64,000 nucleotides of DNA, from positions 21,119,201 through 21,183,200 of the forward strand of contig OW799235.1 of assembly GCA_941918925.1 (NCBI GenBank), given 5' to 3'. Every line of letters starts with the position of its first letter. The stretch's first letter is position 1. The notes beneath the pieces are model-generated. The model did no database searches and was not told the DNA's origin. It saw only the letters and a list, made by a program, of their open reading frames with translations. The stretch is from Phyto melanocephala (Eukaryota > Arthropoda > Insecta > Diptera > Rhinophoridae). The position numbers and the translations under genes were made by a program. Shown one piece after another: positions 47,695 through 59,480 of the stretch.

Positions 47695-47948
47695 TAAAAA
47701 AAAAACAAAAAAATAAAAAAAAAAAAAAAAAAAAATTAAAAAAAAATTTAAAAAAAAAATTATTATATATATAATATATATGTATAAAACAAAAAAAAAA
47801 AAATAAAAAAATAATTAAAAATTTAAAAAAAAATTAATTAATTATTTAAAAAAAAAAATTAAAAAAAAATAATAATAAAAATATATATAATATACTAAAT
47901 AAAAAATAAAAAAAAAAAATTAAAAAAAAATTTAAAAAAATTTTTTTT
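47695..47948. repeat. Low-complexity A/T tract
   Basis: About 250 bases are almost only A and T, with long A runs and (TA)n patches. It sits inside the family A repeat, at the place where other copies have only a short A run, so it looks like local expansion. Confidence 0.9.
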
Positions 47949-47976
47949 TGGCTCAGCTGGGATTCGATCCCACGTT
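47949..47976 (+). other. tRNA-like word (fused box A and box B)
   Basis: 'tggctcagctggg' resembles a pol III box A and is directly followed by 'gattcgatccc', which resembles box B. The normal 30-60 base spacing and all tRNA stems are missing, so this is not a tRNA. Related words occur in the family A copies near 29472 and, more decayed, near 60155. Confidence 0.5.
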
Positions 47977-48370
47977 TACTCTAACTAGTATACACGTTTG
48001 TATGTATGTATGTTGTTGTTGTAATGTTGTTTTTGTGAAAAAAAAATCGAGGTGGTCGTGGGTTTTTGCTCATATCTCAGTTGTTTATGTACCGATGTTT
48101 CTGATTTTCAATACCGTTCTACTCCCGAATATTTCTGATATTTTTATACCTTACCCGGGTCCAACCTATGTCGGGGGGCTTCAAACAGTTGATTTCAACA
48201 TACACACGGACAGACGGACAGACTGACAGACTGACAGGGCTTAATCGACTCCCCTATTCATAAGCTTTCAGAAAATATATACTTTATGGGGTCGGAAATG
48301 AAAATTGTAGAAATTTCACACGGAATGACAAACCTATATATACCCTATTTCACTGTGTGAAGGGTATAAA

Positions 48371-49317
48371 AATGGGTATATATTTAAATGGTGTCCTTAA
48401 AGCTGTTTTCATTAAAGAAAAAAAAGTTGTTTTTTGCCTAGGAAAAAACAGTTACAGCCAAATTATTGTTTTTAATAGAAGTGATTTTTTTCAAGAATGT
48501 TTTGTTAAGAAAGAATTTCTTTTCAAAAATTATTTGTATAAAATTTTGTAAAAAATATATGTATGTCTGTCGTAAATAATTTTTTAAAGGAAAAATATAC
48601 CTAAAATTTTTTTCTAATTTTTCAATTATTTATTTAGTTAGTTTAATAGAAGAAATTATGCCCCAAATTATTTTTTATGGAAACCAATAACAAAAATAGT
48701 TTTCTATAGAAAAAATATCCAAAAGAATTTTTTTTTAAGAATAAAACATATTTTTCAAACTATTTTTCAAGGAAGGAAATAGGTCCTAAGTTATTTTCGA
48801 AGGGAAGAAATATGTCGTAAATATTTTTTTAATAAGAGGAAGTTTTCTCTAATTTTCTTCTGTTTAAACAAATATGCTTAAAATTATTTACTTACAATAT
48901 TTTATTTGGTTGTTGGGTTTAAGCTGGTCTATATGGATTTCAATGATGCTTATACCAGATCGTCAGTAGACCAATTAGCCAAATTCCTGAATACAAGTTT
49001 TATTTTCAAATTCTCATTAACAAAATGAGAACTCAAAAATAAAACGAAAAACTATAAAAAAACTTCCTCAAACTACCTTCTTACAATATAACATATCCCA
49101 AATAGTTATTATCACGAAAAAAATTTTAAAAAAGATTTTATATAAAAAAGGAATACGTGTCAAATTATTTTTTAGGTAGATGATTATCCTTTTAAAGAGT
49201 GTCTCAAACTATGTCACACATTAGTTTGTATTCATAAAATAAACACCAGTTTTTTAGAGAAAATTGTCACAAATTACTTGCGACTAAAGATAATATATAT
49301 GTATGTTCCAAGTTGTT
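48371..49317. other. AT-rich repetitive text
   Basis: Words such as 'tttctatagaaaaaatat' and 'aaattattttttatgg' recur, resembling the 44-45.8 kb tract. No coding frame with a recognisable domain. Confidence 0.45.
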
Positions 49318-50548
49318 TTTATCCCTTCACCTGTGGTGCACAAGGGTATTAAAATATTAAAAATTAAACAAAAATGGGATGAAATTAAACACAATTTGTG
49401 TAAAAAATTTAAAGATTTTTTGTTACAAATTAAACAAATTATGTTTAAAAATCAACACTATATTTAAAAAAAATAGTTGTGTAATTTTAGGTCGACAATA
49501 GCTTGTAAAGTGTTGCCTACTATTATCGACCTAATTTTTAGCAAAATTGTTTTAGAGTGTATTTATGGCTTTGTTATTCCATTTGTAATTTCTAAAATTT
49601 TAGTTTCCGACTCCATAAAGTAAATATTTTCTGAAAGCTTATGAATAGAGAAGTCTGCTGTCTGCTCGTCTGTCCGTGTGTTGAAATGAACTTTAAGAAG
49701 CAACCATAAGTTCCTCAGATCTGTGTATGATATCAACCTTTTGGTAATATCTGAGAATGAATTGCTATTGAAATTCAGCATAATCGCTCCATAACTTTCT
49801 GAGATATGAGCAAATAAACACGACTGCCTCTGTTTTTTCCTATATTTTTACCACTAAAATTAAAATTTTTCAGCCATAGAATATCTTATAAGATACCTTT
49901 GATAATATTTGTAGATATAATATGCCTCTAGAGGTATTCGTGAAAAATTTTGGATAAAGCGGGCTCTAATCGGTGAAGTTATAGCCAAAAAAAATTTTTA
50001 AATATATATTCCAAAAATTTACAAACGAAAATCAAATTTTTTCAGCTTCTAGACAACCCAGAGAGTCAATAATGGTATCGTTTGAAAGGACTTGATTAGG
50101 GCAATGTAAGCACCATAAAAAATTTAAAATTCATGTTAGCCGCCACTAAAAAATGGCGGAAAATAAATTAATATATGGGTCAAATATTGCATTTTAAAAT
50201 GTAACTTCTTGAACCCCCTGAATATTGGTATCAAATGAAATGGCTTGACCAGTAGAATACAGTAAATTATTAAAAAAATGTAAAATCCAAGATGGCGTCT
50301 AAAACAAAATGGCAGATAAAATTTTTTTTACCCCATCAATATGGGTATCAAATGAAAGGGCTTGACTAGTAGAATACAGTTAACTACGCAAAAATTCAAA
50401 ATCGAGGATGGCGTCAGAAAAAATAAGGAAAAACGGCATATAACATGAAATATAGGTTAAGCTACGATGTGGGATTATACCTATGTACATGATGGTGAAG
50501 GGTATTCTCAGATTCGTCTCGGGCAAATATAGCTCTCTTACTTGTTTA
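49318..50548 (-). repeat. Family A dispersed repeat, long copy
   Basis: It runs from 'atcccttcacctgtggtgca' through 'cgtctgtccgtgtgttgaaa', 'aactttctgagatatgagca', 'gcttctagacaacccagaga' and 'atcaaatgaaagggcttgac' to 'agctctcttacttgtttata'. At about 1.2 kb it is the longest uninterrupted copy. Confidence 0.88.
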
Positions 50549-51113
50549 TAGTAAAACTGGCTCTTATTATATTCTGTAGAAAATAGTTTTTCCATTTCAA
50601 TATTGAGATAAATTTGACACAAAGTATTTTGGTCAAAAGAATATCTCCCAAATTTCGTTCTGTTATAAAAATGTGTGCCAATTTATTTAAAATTCATCGT
50701 AAAATATTTTTCGTAAAAATCAAAAAAAAAAAATTCACTGCAAAAAATTTTCTATACATTATTTTAAATAAAAAAATAAATCCAAAGTTTTTTCTTATAT
50801 TTAAAAAAATAATTTTTTAAAGAAAAATTTTGTATATTTTTTTTGTTAAAAAATAACTTTTTGTAAATATTTTCTGTAAAAAACAAATGTAAGACAGCTC
50901 ATATATTAGTAATTATATGTATTTATCCTTATTTCGGAAAGGTCTGTCAAGGAGTATTTTTATGGACGGTTTTTTCCATATTAGTTTCGACAAAAAAAAA
51001 ACAAAATGGTCAAAAAATATTTCCTGTGCGAACAAATTTTTCACAATTTATTTTCTAAAGAAAAAATTTGGGAAAAAAATTTTACAAAATATATATATGT
51101 ATATATGTATGTA
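50549..51113. other. AT-rich repetitive text
   Basis: Similar in style to 48.4-49.3 kb. Short frames such as 50614-50820 are Lys/Phe/Ile-rich and unsupported. Confidence 0.4.
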
Positions 51114-52639
51114 TACTGTGAGCGTCAATTGAAAGTAAACACCACATATAACTTAAAAATTGTGACGATGTATATTAACAATTATTTATGATAAATAATT
51201 TTGTATAATTTAATTAAAAAAACAGAATTAAATTAATACACGAATAATAGTATTAAAAAGTTTAACTAAAAAAATAATAATTTTTGAAATGAAAAATACC
51301 AATTTTACGCGTCAAATGAAAGTAGACAGTCGCATCAATATTAGAGAATATATGTTGCAAAAGCAAAAATTAAGGCTGCTTCTTAATAATTTTTTTGCTT
51401 CTAAATTTAACGGGGAAGTACCGTTCCAAATATTCAAACTCCAAATTGTCAGAATAGACAATGGGAAAGCCAACTTCCCGTGAAATCATAACAAATTTAC
51501 ATAAAAAAAGGAAAACCACTGTATGATATAAATAAAATTGTTGGAAGGTTCCATTGTGTATTAAAAAAATATTGTAGACAAATAAACCCGCCTTAAAACA
51601 GTGGGTGGCGAATTTTGCCGGTAGAAGACGGCTAAAGTGTCTTATAGATAGGAAAGAAATGACTGTAGTTAGAAAAGTTAAGGCAAATGCCGCTTCTAAT
51701 ATAGTGAAAATAGCTGAAAATAGTTTAGGATGCATAGTCTTGAATTTTAAATAAATTGGGTCACATTTTTGCTAAAGAACGAAATTTGGGAGATATTCTC
51801 TTGACAAAAATACTTTCTGTCAAATTTACCTCTATAAAAAAATAGCTTCTAGAAATTCAGTAAGTTCTCATACCATTAGAAGATCCCTTTTCTAAAATGG
51901 CTTACATAGTAGAGTAAGTACCACTCAAATAGCTTTATATGTTGAAGGCAAACCAAATCAGAAGTGAATTTCGCTGAAAATGCAAAACTCAGCATTAAAC
52001 TTTTTGAAAAATATTCTCTTTATGGATGTGAGCAAATATAAGATATTCGATGTCAATAAGCCTCCAAAGATTTCACAAAGTGCGAATGAAGTATCATGAT
52101 AGAGACTCCATAATAGTCTGGAGATAAATGGCTGCATTGGGGGTCGGTAATATTGTTTTTATCGAATCAGTAATCGAAAAAAAGACTCCTTAATAGTCTG
52201 GAGATGAATGGGTCGGTAATATTGTGTTTATCGAATCAGTAATGAAAAAAAAGATTATCTGAGGATTCTGCCTCTAGTAAGGAGAAATATCAACCAGATA
52301 ATAAACCAAAAAATGCATCCAAAGTAATTGTTGCTCTATCGCATCCCTAAAACACTTAACTATCCATCACAATCCCTAAACCATAATCCAATCGAGCATC
52401 TGTGAGAATATGTAGACCAAAAAGTGAGAGCAAGAAACATTTCTTACAAGGATGACGTAAGGGCGACACTGCAGGATTAATGAGGTAGAAGTCTGCCTGA
52501 TATTTCCAAAAAACTTGTTGAATTGTTGTCGAGAAGGTTAAAAGCTGTAATTAATTTAAAAGGTCGGCAAACAATTTTAAAAATAAACTTTTGTGTAACG
52601 AGCAGACTTCCGTTTACTTTGATTTGACACGTTAAAGTA
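51114..52639 (+). mobile_element. Degenerate Tc1-like element
   Basis: The left end 'agcgtcaattgaaagtaaac' pairs with the right end, which reverse-complemented reads 'cgtgtcaaatcaaagtaaac'. TA lies at 51114-51115 and at 52638-52639. The element is about 1.52 kb, normal for Tc1-like transposons, and contains a broken transposase on the plus strand. The exact ends are uncertain by a few bases because the terminal ten bases have drifted. Confidence 0.78.
51460..52560 (+). pseudogene. Tc1-like transposase pseudogene
   Basis: The translation starts near 51461 with 'MGKPTSREIITNLHKKRK', followed after a stop and shift by 'VANFAGRRRLKCLIDRKEMT' and 'VVRKVKANAASNIVKIAENS', the paired helix-turn-helix region with its GRPR-like linker. 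Later blocks are 'KYHDRDSIIVWR', 'AALGVGNIVFIES' and 'NPIEHL' (with the catalytic Glu of the DDE triad) followed by 'EYVDQKVRARNISYKDDVRA' and 'LPDISKKLVELLSRRLKAVI'. Many stops and shifts are present. A direct duplication of about 75 bases (gactcc.taatagtctggaga at 52106 and 52185) is an additional lesion. It cannot be functional. Confidence 0.82.
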
Positions 52640-53334
52640 GTATTTATATTATAAATACAAAAATTAATTTCTTTCTTTTGTGACTTTATTTTAGTTCTTG
52701 TGTTAATAGATTCATTTTACTTTTATTACTAAAGAATTATTTTATTTATTTATTTATTTTTATTTTCAATTCTATACACAAGACTTATAGTCTCTTATTA
52801 CAGTATAGAATGCTTTAATATCAAAAAACCCAATTTTTTTTTTATTATAGTTTATTTAAACATAAAAAATATCTTTTTGAATAATTTGCGGTTTTTACTT
52901 TTATGCTCACAGGATTTTATTTATTTGTGTAATTTGTTTTCAAAATATTTTTTCTTAAATTTGTTTTTAAATTGTTTAGAAAAATTTTTCACAAATTTTT
53001 TTTTGTCAATTTCTTTTGTGAAATAAGTGGGTTTCAATTGAAATTATTTGCTACAGTAGAGTTGTAAAAATTGTGCATTAAATAAATAAAAAACCGCTTT
53101 ACATTTCTTTAAAATCCACTTAATTTTTAACTAAAATAGCAACAACAGTTCATAACACTGCACTAGTTAAAACTATAGGAAAAATTGCCATTAAAAAAAG
53201 TACCTCATAAAAATATGGGAAATATTGACAACTTATGTAAGTACTCAACGGTACGGTAATTTTGTTAAATTGTTTTTCAACGGTGTCTTTTAATTTAAAT
53301 TAATATAATTTTAAAACAAAAATCTTAATACATG
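52640..53334. other. AT-rich sequence, nothing recognised
   Basis: T- and A-rich text with a (TTTA)n patch near 52741-52760. No gene or element end. Confidence 0.45.
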
Positions 53335-53440
53335 TGAGCATGAAGGCACTTTTAGGTAGGTAAGGCTGGTGCAAAGTTACCCTCACACCTTCACTCGGAG
53401 ACCATTACGGTCCATTGTGACGCCTTAATAGAGAGAACAA
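53335..53440. other. Unidentified GC-richer fragment
   Basis: About 100 bases, 'aggtaggtaaggctggtgca' onward to 'cggtccattgtgacgcctta', are much richer in G and C than the surroundings. It is probably the 3' end of some transposable element, but neither ends nor coding motifs are visible. Confidence 0.3.
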
Positions 53441-53477
53441 TAGAATAAGAATAACGTTTAGTAATAAGTAAATGCCA

Positions 53478-54159
53478 AATTAAATGCTAGATTAGGTTAG
53501 ATCCGGCAGCCGCCCGAAGGCACAGCTCACTTGGGTCCTCCTAGGGTCCCGTTGTGATACCGTAGGCACCAACGCCCGTTCGTCTATGTCCTATGGCCGT
53601 CATTCCTCAGCCATCTTGTCCTGTTTACAAAAGTGTGGATCTTTCCCAGATCAACTGCGGAAAGAGAAGTTTTGCTTTCAAGTATTCGCTGACCTAGAAT
53701 CTGGTGTCTCAGGTCCCCGAATGCAGGACAATTACAGAGAAGATGTTCAGTTGTCTCCTCCTCTTCCTTGTTATTGCAACTTCTGCAGAAGTCGTTGTAA
53801 GGGATATTTAGGGCAATGTCCGGTAATGACCGAATCCTAAGGTGGATTCGGGGCATATTCACCGCATATTGCGTCCTATGCACATCCATGTCAGGCCAGA
53901 TCTTTCTGGTCTCCAAGGAAGTGGGTTCTATCACCCATCTTTCCTTGGCATCCAAATAGAATCGATGCGAGATTAGCTGCTTACTCCTTGATATACAACT
54001 GGATTCAACCTACCTATTATTACCATCAATATCGCCATGTCCTGGAACCCACACAAGGGTAACCATCGAATGTCTCGCTATCTCCTCAAGAGACACCCGG
54101 AATTCCTGGGCAATTTTCGTTGTGCTGTACACACTCTCCATTGATCTAATTAAATGCTA
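53478..54159 (-). mobile_element. 5'-truncated RNase H LINE copy 2 with 12-bp target-site duplication
   Basis: 'aattaaatgcta' lies at 53478-53489 and 54148-54159 and brackets a 658-bp insert (53490-54147). The insert corresponds to the 3' part of copy 1 at 3770-4525, in opposite orientation. The LINE 3' end is at 53490 (ggatctaacctaatc on the minus strand). Confidence 0.9.
53584..54143 (-). pseudogene. LINE ORF2 relic: RNase H end and Cys-rich tail
   Basis: The minus strand gives 'VSLEEIARHS', 'VTLVWVPGHGDIDGN' (His kept, unlike copy 1), the same in-frame stop directly after 'GNNR', and then a 123-codon frame (53584-53955). That frame has 'MDAKERWVIEPTSLETRKIW', 'PYNDFCRSCNNKEEEETTEH', 'LLCNCPAFGDLRHQILGQRI' and the end 'WLRNDGHRT'. 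The CxxC...H....C pattern is the C-terminal zinc knuckle of RNase H-type LINEs. About 30 bases present in copy 1 are deleted between 'LRIRSLPDIA' and 'LNIPYND', where copy 1 has the 'GHWPIG' block. Confidence 0.85.
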
Positions 54160-54285
54160 AATAACAAAAAAATATTTGATATTTGATATTCCAAAGGTAT
54201 TTCTAACAATTTTTGATTAAAATATACATGAAGAGTTTACGATCTTGACTAGAGGCACCTAATCGGGGTCTCATGGTACCTTTTT

Positions 54286-54908
54286 ATACCCACCACCAAA
54301 AAAATGGTGGGGGTATATTCATTTTGTCAATCCGTTTGTAACACATCGAAATATCTATTTTAGACCCCATAAAATATTTATTTTTTGAGTTCTGGTTTTA
54401 TTTAATGATGATCTAGCTATGTCCGTTCGTCTGTCCGTCTGCTGAAAACACGATAAAACTCGAACTTCGGATTATCGGGTTCGGGATAAAATTTCTCACA
54501 AATAGCTTTCTAGTCAATGTCATTGTTATGTTATAAAATGAAGGTGACACGCCCACTTTTACGTTTACCTTCCATAAACCTCTTATCTTAAATTCATATA
54601 ATTTCTTTAGGACAAAGTTTTTGGAAGAATAATGGTCTATATTAAAATATCTAAGTTGAATTTATCAGCAAAAACTATACTGACATGCCAACTTTAATGC
54701 CCATTTTCATTGCAAGACTAAATTTACGATTTTTTTTTAGCAAATTAAAGATACACAAAGAAAGTAAAAGATATTTTAGTAGAAAGAGTTTATTCGATAG
54801 CGATTAGTGTTAATAACAAAATTATTAATTTTTTGATATAAAAAATCATAAAATTATTGGTGGGTATCAAAAATTCGACATAGACGAATATAGCTCTCTT
54901 ACTTGTTT
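54286..54908 (-). repeat. Family B dispersed repeat
   Basis: It runs from 'tacccaccaccaaaaaaatg' through 'tagctatgtccgttcgtctg' and 'gaaggtgacacgcccacttt' to 'gctctcttacttgtttat'. It is shortened internally compared with the 31.9-kb copy. Confidence 0.85.
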
Positions 54909-57497
54909 ATATTAAATTGTACTCTATGTTTAACAATTTTTGAATTGTTTTCTGTCTTTTGGTATTTTATAAAACCATTTTTTGGATTTAGTTTTTACTC
55001 TTTTGTTAAAAGCAACTAAATTCTTTGGAAGAAAAATAAAACTATTCTTTTCTCATCTAGAAAAACAAACATTTAGTTTTTTAAGTTTATTTTCTTAACA
55101 ACTACAGAAATGAAAACATAAGTTTTTTAAACCAAAAGAAAGCGCGTTAAATAAATTTCTTTAACACATTTTCTTACTTGCTAGTTTAAGAAAAAATGTT
55201 TGTTTTTCTACAAGCCTTTACTTTTACTGATTCAGGTATTTTACTTTATGTTTTAAGGATGACATTTAAGAAAAGTTGTTGCATAATTTTCAATTCTATT
55301 ATTAACTGCTGCAGCTAGTGCAGTTGATGTTGGTCCGGGAAGAAAATAAAATTATTTATAAGAAAAGTTCGCAATGTGTAAAACTGCGGAAGCGTTCACA
55401 ATTCTTTCAAGGCTTTGAAATTAAAATATATTTGCAAGAGCATTGTTAAGTTTATTAAAGTTTTATTATTTAAAATCCTAAAAATGGTTAAAGCTGTGTT
55501 CGTATTAGGTAAATATTTGCCCAAATAAACGTAGTCACCACTGCGAAAAATATTTATTTAATTCTATGTAATTTTGCTTACTCCAAATATGCTAAAAACA
55601 TATTACAATCAATTAATATTGCAAATGGTATAAATTTAGAATATTGGAAGTTATAAGTGATTTTTTTTAGAACAGAAACTAATACCTTTTAGTTTAGGTA
55701 AGTTTAAAAAACAGGGGCACTAACAGCCCCAACCTGTAACAGGTATACAAGTATGCCAATTAGCATGTTTTGCTCTCAATAGAAATGAAATTCTCCTTAT
55801 AAAAACCAGAATTCTAATTTCATTAATATAAGTATCAACTAGGTCAAGGACTCAGTTAACAGTAATCCTTTATGGATTTACAATTCGAATTCCGTAGGTA
55901 CTCTAAGTTTTTTAACATAGGTATTCACGTTTAAAATCACATTAAACTAAAGGACTTTAAAGACTGGAGTCTGAGGCTAGAGATGCATGAAAATGTTTGA
56001 TGTTGGGTTTAAGGTAATCAACCTAAAGTTAACACTAAGTTGGCAAATATATTTATGGTTAATAAATTGTTTGGTTGTTGGCTGACATTGAACCTCTCAG
56101 GATGTTTCACTTACGCCAATGTTAAAGAGTTTCGTATTTGTTAAATCATAACTTTCACATATCTATTTTTTGATTTAAAAAAAGCTTAAAAAATTGCTAT
56201 ACACCAGCGTTAAATGTAAAATACAAAACATTTTAAAATTTATAAAAAAAAAAAATTTAAGAAAACACAGTAAGAGTAAAACTAAAATATTTTAAAACAC
56301 ACAATTGCTGGTATGACATTAATGAGAGCGCATGGAAAAACTATTTTTTACCTAAATAAAAAACAACGAAATATTTTTCTAAAGAAACACAAAGAGACAC
56401 GAAAAACACAAATTAACATGTATTACAACAATATGTAAAATTTATTCATAAACACGCAGTAAAAAGCATGAACGAAAAAACTAAACTGAAAAGTTAAAAG
56501 TGTTCCAATTTGTAAACTATGCAGAAAAATTGCAGAGACAACAGCAAACAAATTGTAAACTTGTACTTGTGCTTAAACATCAAACCGACTTAAAACAGTT
56601 CTTTGTTGAAAAAAGTCTCTATATATTTAAATAAAAAAACGCCACCCCAATGTTGAGTAATAAAGAGTTTAAAGCAATGGGTTTCAAACTTGTTGCTAAC
56701 AGACACTAGAATTTTTTTTAAAAGAAAAAATTTCTAAAAAATTTCTAACATCAAAAAAAAAAAATATATAAACAAATTGAATAAAAAAATTTACAGAAAT
56801 AGAAAATTTGTTCTAAATTCCTATTGGGCCTTACATTAAGAACCACAACTTTATTGTATTCTGCTGCAAACATCCCAGCACGAACTATGACAATAATCAT
56901 AAAAATCCACAATAAACTGCTGCATAAAACTAGGCTAACAGCCAGAAGTATGCAACAACAGCCAACCAAGAGTAATGTCAATCATATGCTGGCATGTGTG
57001 TGTGCGTGTATGAGTGTGTATGTGTTCGAAAACATGGAGATAATTTAACACATGCATTTATACATATGTACGTGTGTATGCATACAACTTAAACGTTATT
57101 TGGTTTTACTTAAATGTGGTTTATTTTTATATGCCAGAGATATAAAATTTATGATCTGTTTTTGTTTTTCTTTTGGCCCAGCAGCAGTTGTTTTTTTTTA
57201 ATTTCAACAGATTTTTAATTTTTTTTCTTCTGGTAAATAAGTTTTGCATTGCATATAAAAATAGCAGCAGCATAAATGACGTTGTTTGTTGTTGTAGTTG
57301 TGAAAATAAATTAACAATTTCTTATAAATATTCATAAATGACAAGGACGTTTTTACCTTTTTGTTTCCTAGGACCAATGAGTTTTATTTAGACACAGAGT
57401 AGAGTTGTTTTTGGTTAGTGCATAATTGGGTGTCGTGCTTTTATATGATTTGTTATTCAAAATAGTTGTGCCATTTTTGGTGACATATAATTTAAAA
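54909..57497. other. AT-rich sequence, no gene recognised
   Basis: About 2.6 kb with only short simple repeats (GT-rich near 56995-57025). Opposite-strand frames at 56751-56981 and 56824-57048 overlap each other and show no domain. Confidence 0.45.
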
Positions 57498-58560
57498 AAC
57501 AAGTCAGAGCGCTATATGCGGCCATGCCGAATCTAATAATATCACATCGTAGATTTTAGATTCCATGTAATATGACATTTTTCTTATTATTTCCCAGGAC
57601 ATCTTTGAATTTGCATTTTTACAAAGTTAACTGTATTCTTCTAGTCAAGCCCTTTTATTTGATACCCATATTGTTAAGGTTAAAAAATTTGTTCCGCCAT
57701 TTTGTTTCAGACGCCATATTAGCTTTAAAACTTTTTTTTAAATTTACTAAATTGTACTGGTCAAGCCCTCTTATTTGACACCAATATTGTGGGGGCTAAA
57801 AGGGACAAAGCCTTAACTATTACATATAACTCATAAATTCGCCATTTAATCTAGGACGCCATCTTGGATTTTTCTTTTCATAGCTAACTACCCTTTTTTT
57901 GATCCCTCTTTTGGCTCTCGCGGCTGTATAAAAACTGAAAAAATTGGATTTCCGTTTGTAAACTTTAGAAAAACACCAAAGCAGTTGACTTTGGTGCTTA
58001 TATCTCAGTTGGTTTCAAACCGATTTGTTAGTTTTTCTTAGAAATAATTTCCGAGGTTACGGCTTATAATTTAGTATCTAAAGCGTGTTCAAATATTGTG
58101 TAAGAGTTTGAAAAAATTGATATATTAAAAAAAAATACAAAGTTTTTCAAATAACTTTTGCCTATAACTTTGCCGATTAGTGAGCAATTTATCCAAAATT
58201 GTGCATGAATATCTTCAGACGTATAAAAATTCTAAAAATTGTAACAATAATAATAATAAGCAACAACAAGAAATTTTTGTTGTAAAAAAACCAAAGCAAT
58301 CGTGTTTATTTGCTCATATCTCAAATAATTATGGGGCGATTATGTTGATTTCCAATAGCAATCTGCTCCCGAATATTTCTGAAATTTGATACCTTACATG
58401 TGTCTTGGCTGGCCTCGACCTAGCTTCAAAAAGATGATTTCAACATACACAAGGACAGACGGTTAATGCTGAATCGACTCCCCTATTCATAAGCTTTCAG
58501 AAAATATACACCTAATGGGGTCGAAAATGAATACTGCAGAAATTTTACTTGGAAATATTA
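57498..58560 (+). repeat. Family A dispersed repeat
   Basis: It begins 'aacaagtcagagcgctatat' with the hairpin gcggc-cat-gccg at about 57518-57529, carries the 'ttctagtcaagccctttta' and 'gacgccatcttggattttt' blocks and ends near 'tggggtcgaaaatga'. Confidence 0.85.
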
Positions 58561-58589
58561 TTAAAAAAAATATCCATTAAAAAGTAACA

Positions 58590-59480
58590 CTGAAAAAAAA
58601 TTTGTTATGCTTAAACAAACTCTTTTTCTCTGCTCCTGTATGCTTTTTGTAAATGAATTGTTTGCCACATATCCATTTTAATAGGTCTGGAAGTTGAAGG
58701 TTCTAAGAAAGCTATTTTCACAAAGCCATTCAAATTTGTAAAACGCTTTATTAAAGTAACACAATGAATTGAATGCAAAATTTGTTTTTGTGTTTTAAAT
58801 ATAACAGATCAAGTCTGAGATTGTGGAAATTACGATAAATATGTAGTGGTTGAAGGAAATTTATAATGAAGCTCCGTTACGTATTTTTTTTTAGTACAGC
58901 CAAGCAGTAATCAATTCTTTGGGGAACAAAAATGTTGAATCTTAAAATGTCCTACAAAGGAAAAATGAGATAAGCCCATAAGCAGATTATAAACACCTTG
59001 TGAGGAGTTACGTTTTTTTATGTATAATGAGACATTGGATTTATTAGAATTTAAGCATAGTCGATACCCGAGCCGCAAAGATGAATGTTGTTCAAATCAT
59101 AATTAGGTTTGTTAATATTTTCTGTGATTGATTGCACCGGGCTGCAAATATATACAATTGCACATCATCTGCATACATATGAACATTACAGTAAGATAAT
59201 TGTTTTGGTAAATCATTAACGTAAACTGAGAATAAAAGTGGTCCAAAAATTTATCCTTGAGGCACAGCTATTTTAATTTGAAGGGATTATAAACTGTGTT
59301 GTAAACATAAACTGACTAAAACCTATCAGAGAGATACAATGAAATTAGTTTTGTAGCCGTCATTGAAAATTTAAATAAAGATCTAAGTTTCGTACAAAGA
59401 ATGCAATGATCTACCTTATCAAATGCCTTCGAGTGATCAACGTAATCACCTTAACGTTGTAACATTCTACACGTGGAATT
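58590..59480 (-). pseudogene. Degenerate LINE reverse transcriptase (Jockey/CR1-like)
   Basis: On the minus strand, from about 59445 downward, translation gives 'VDHSKAFDKVDHCIL', 'KLISLYLSDRF', then 'IAVPQG', a stop and 'IFGPLLFSVYVNDLPKQL', 'HMYADDVQLYIFAA' (YADD intact) and 'CLNSNKSNVSLYI'. Near 58830 'YRNFHNLRLDLLYLKHKNKF' matches the expected tail. The motif order is that of palm and thumb of a Jockey- or CR1-like RT. Several frameshifts and stops are present and the N-terminal part and endonuclease are missing. Confidence 0.83.

Larger units (their letters stand above)
47511..48370 (+). repeat. Family A dispersed repeat with terminal hairpin
   Basis: It begins 'aacaagtaagagcgctat', followed by a perfect hairpin ttcggc-cgt-gccgaa (47532-47546) and 'tatataccc'. 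An A/T-only tract, a tRNA-like word at 47952-47975 and the standard end blocks up to 'gaagggtataaaaa' follow. It is the best-preserved copy of the end structures. Confidence 0.85.

Noticed and set aside
47952..47980. Possible tRNA gene
   Set aside because: Only box-like words are present. Acceptor, D and anticodon stems are absent and the upstream sequence is a pure A/T tract.
51370..51735. 121-codon minus-strand frame with hydrophobic stretches
   Set aside because: It is antisense to the Tc1-like transposase remains, which explain this region better.
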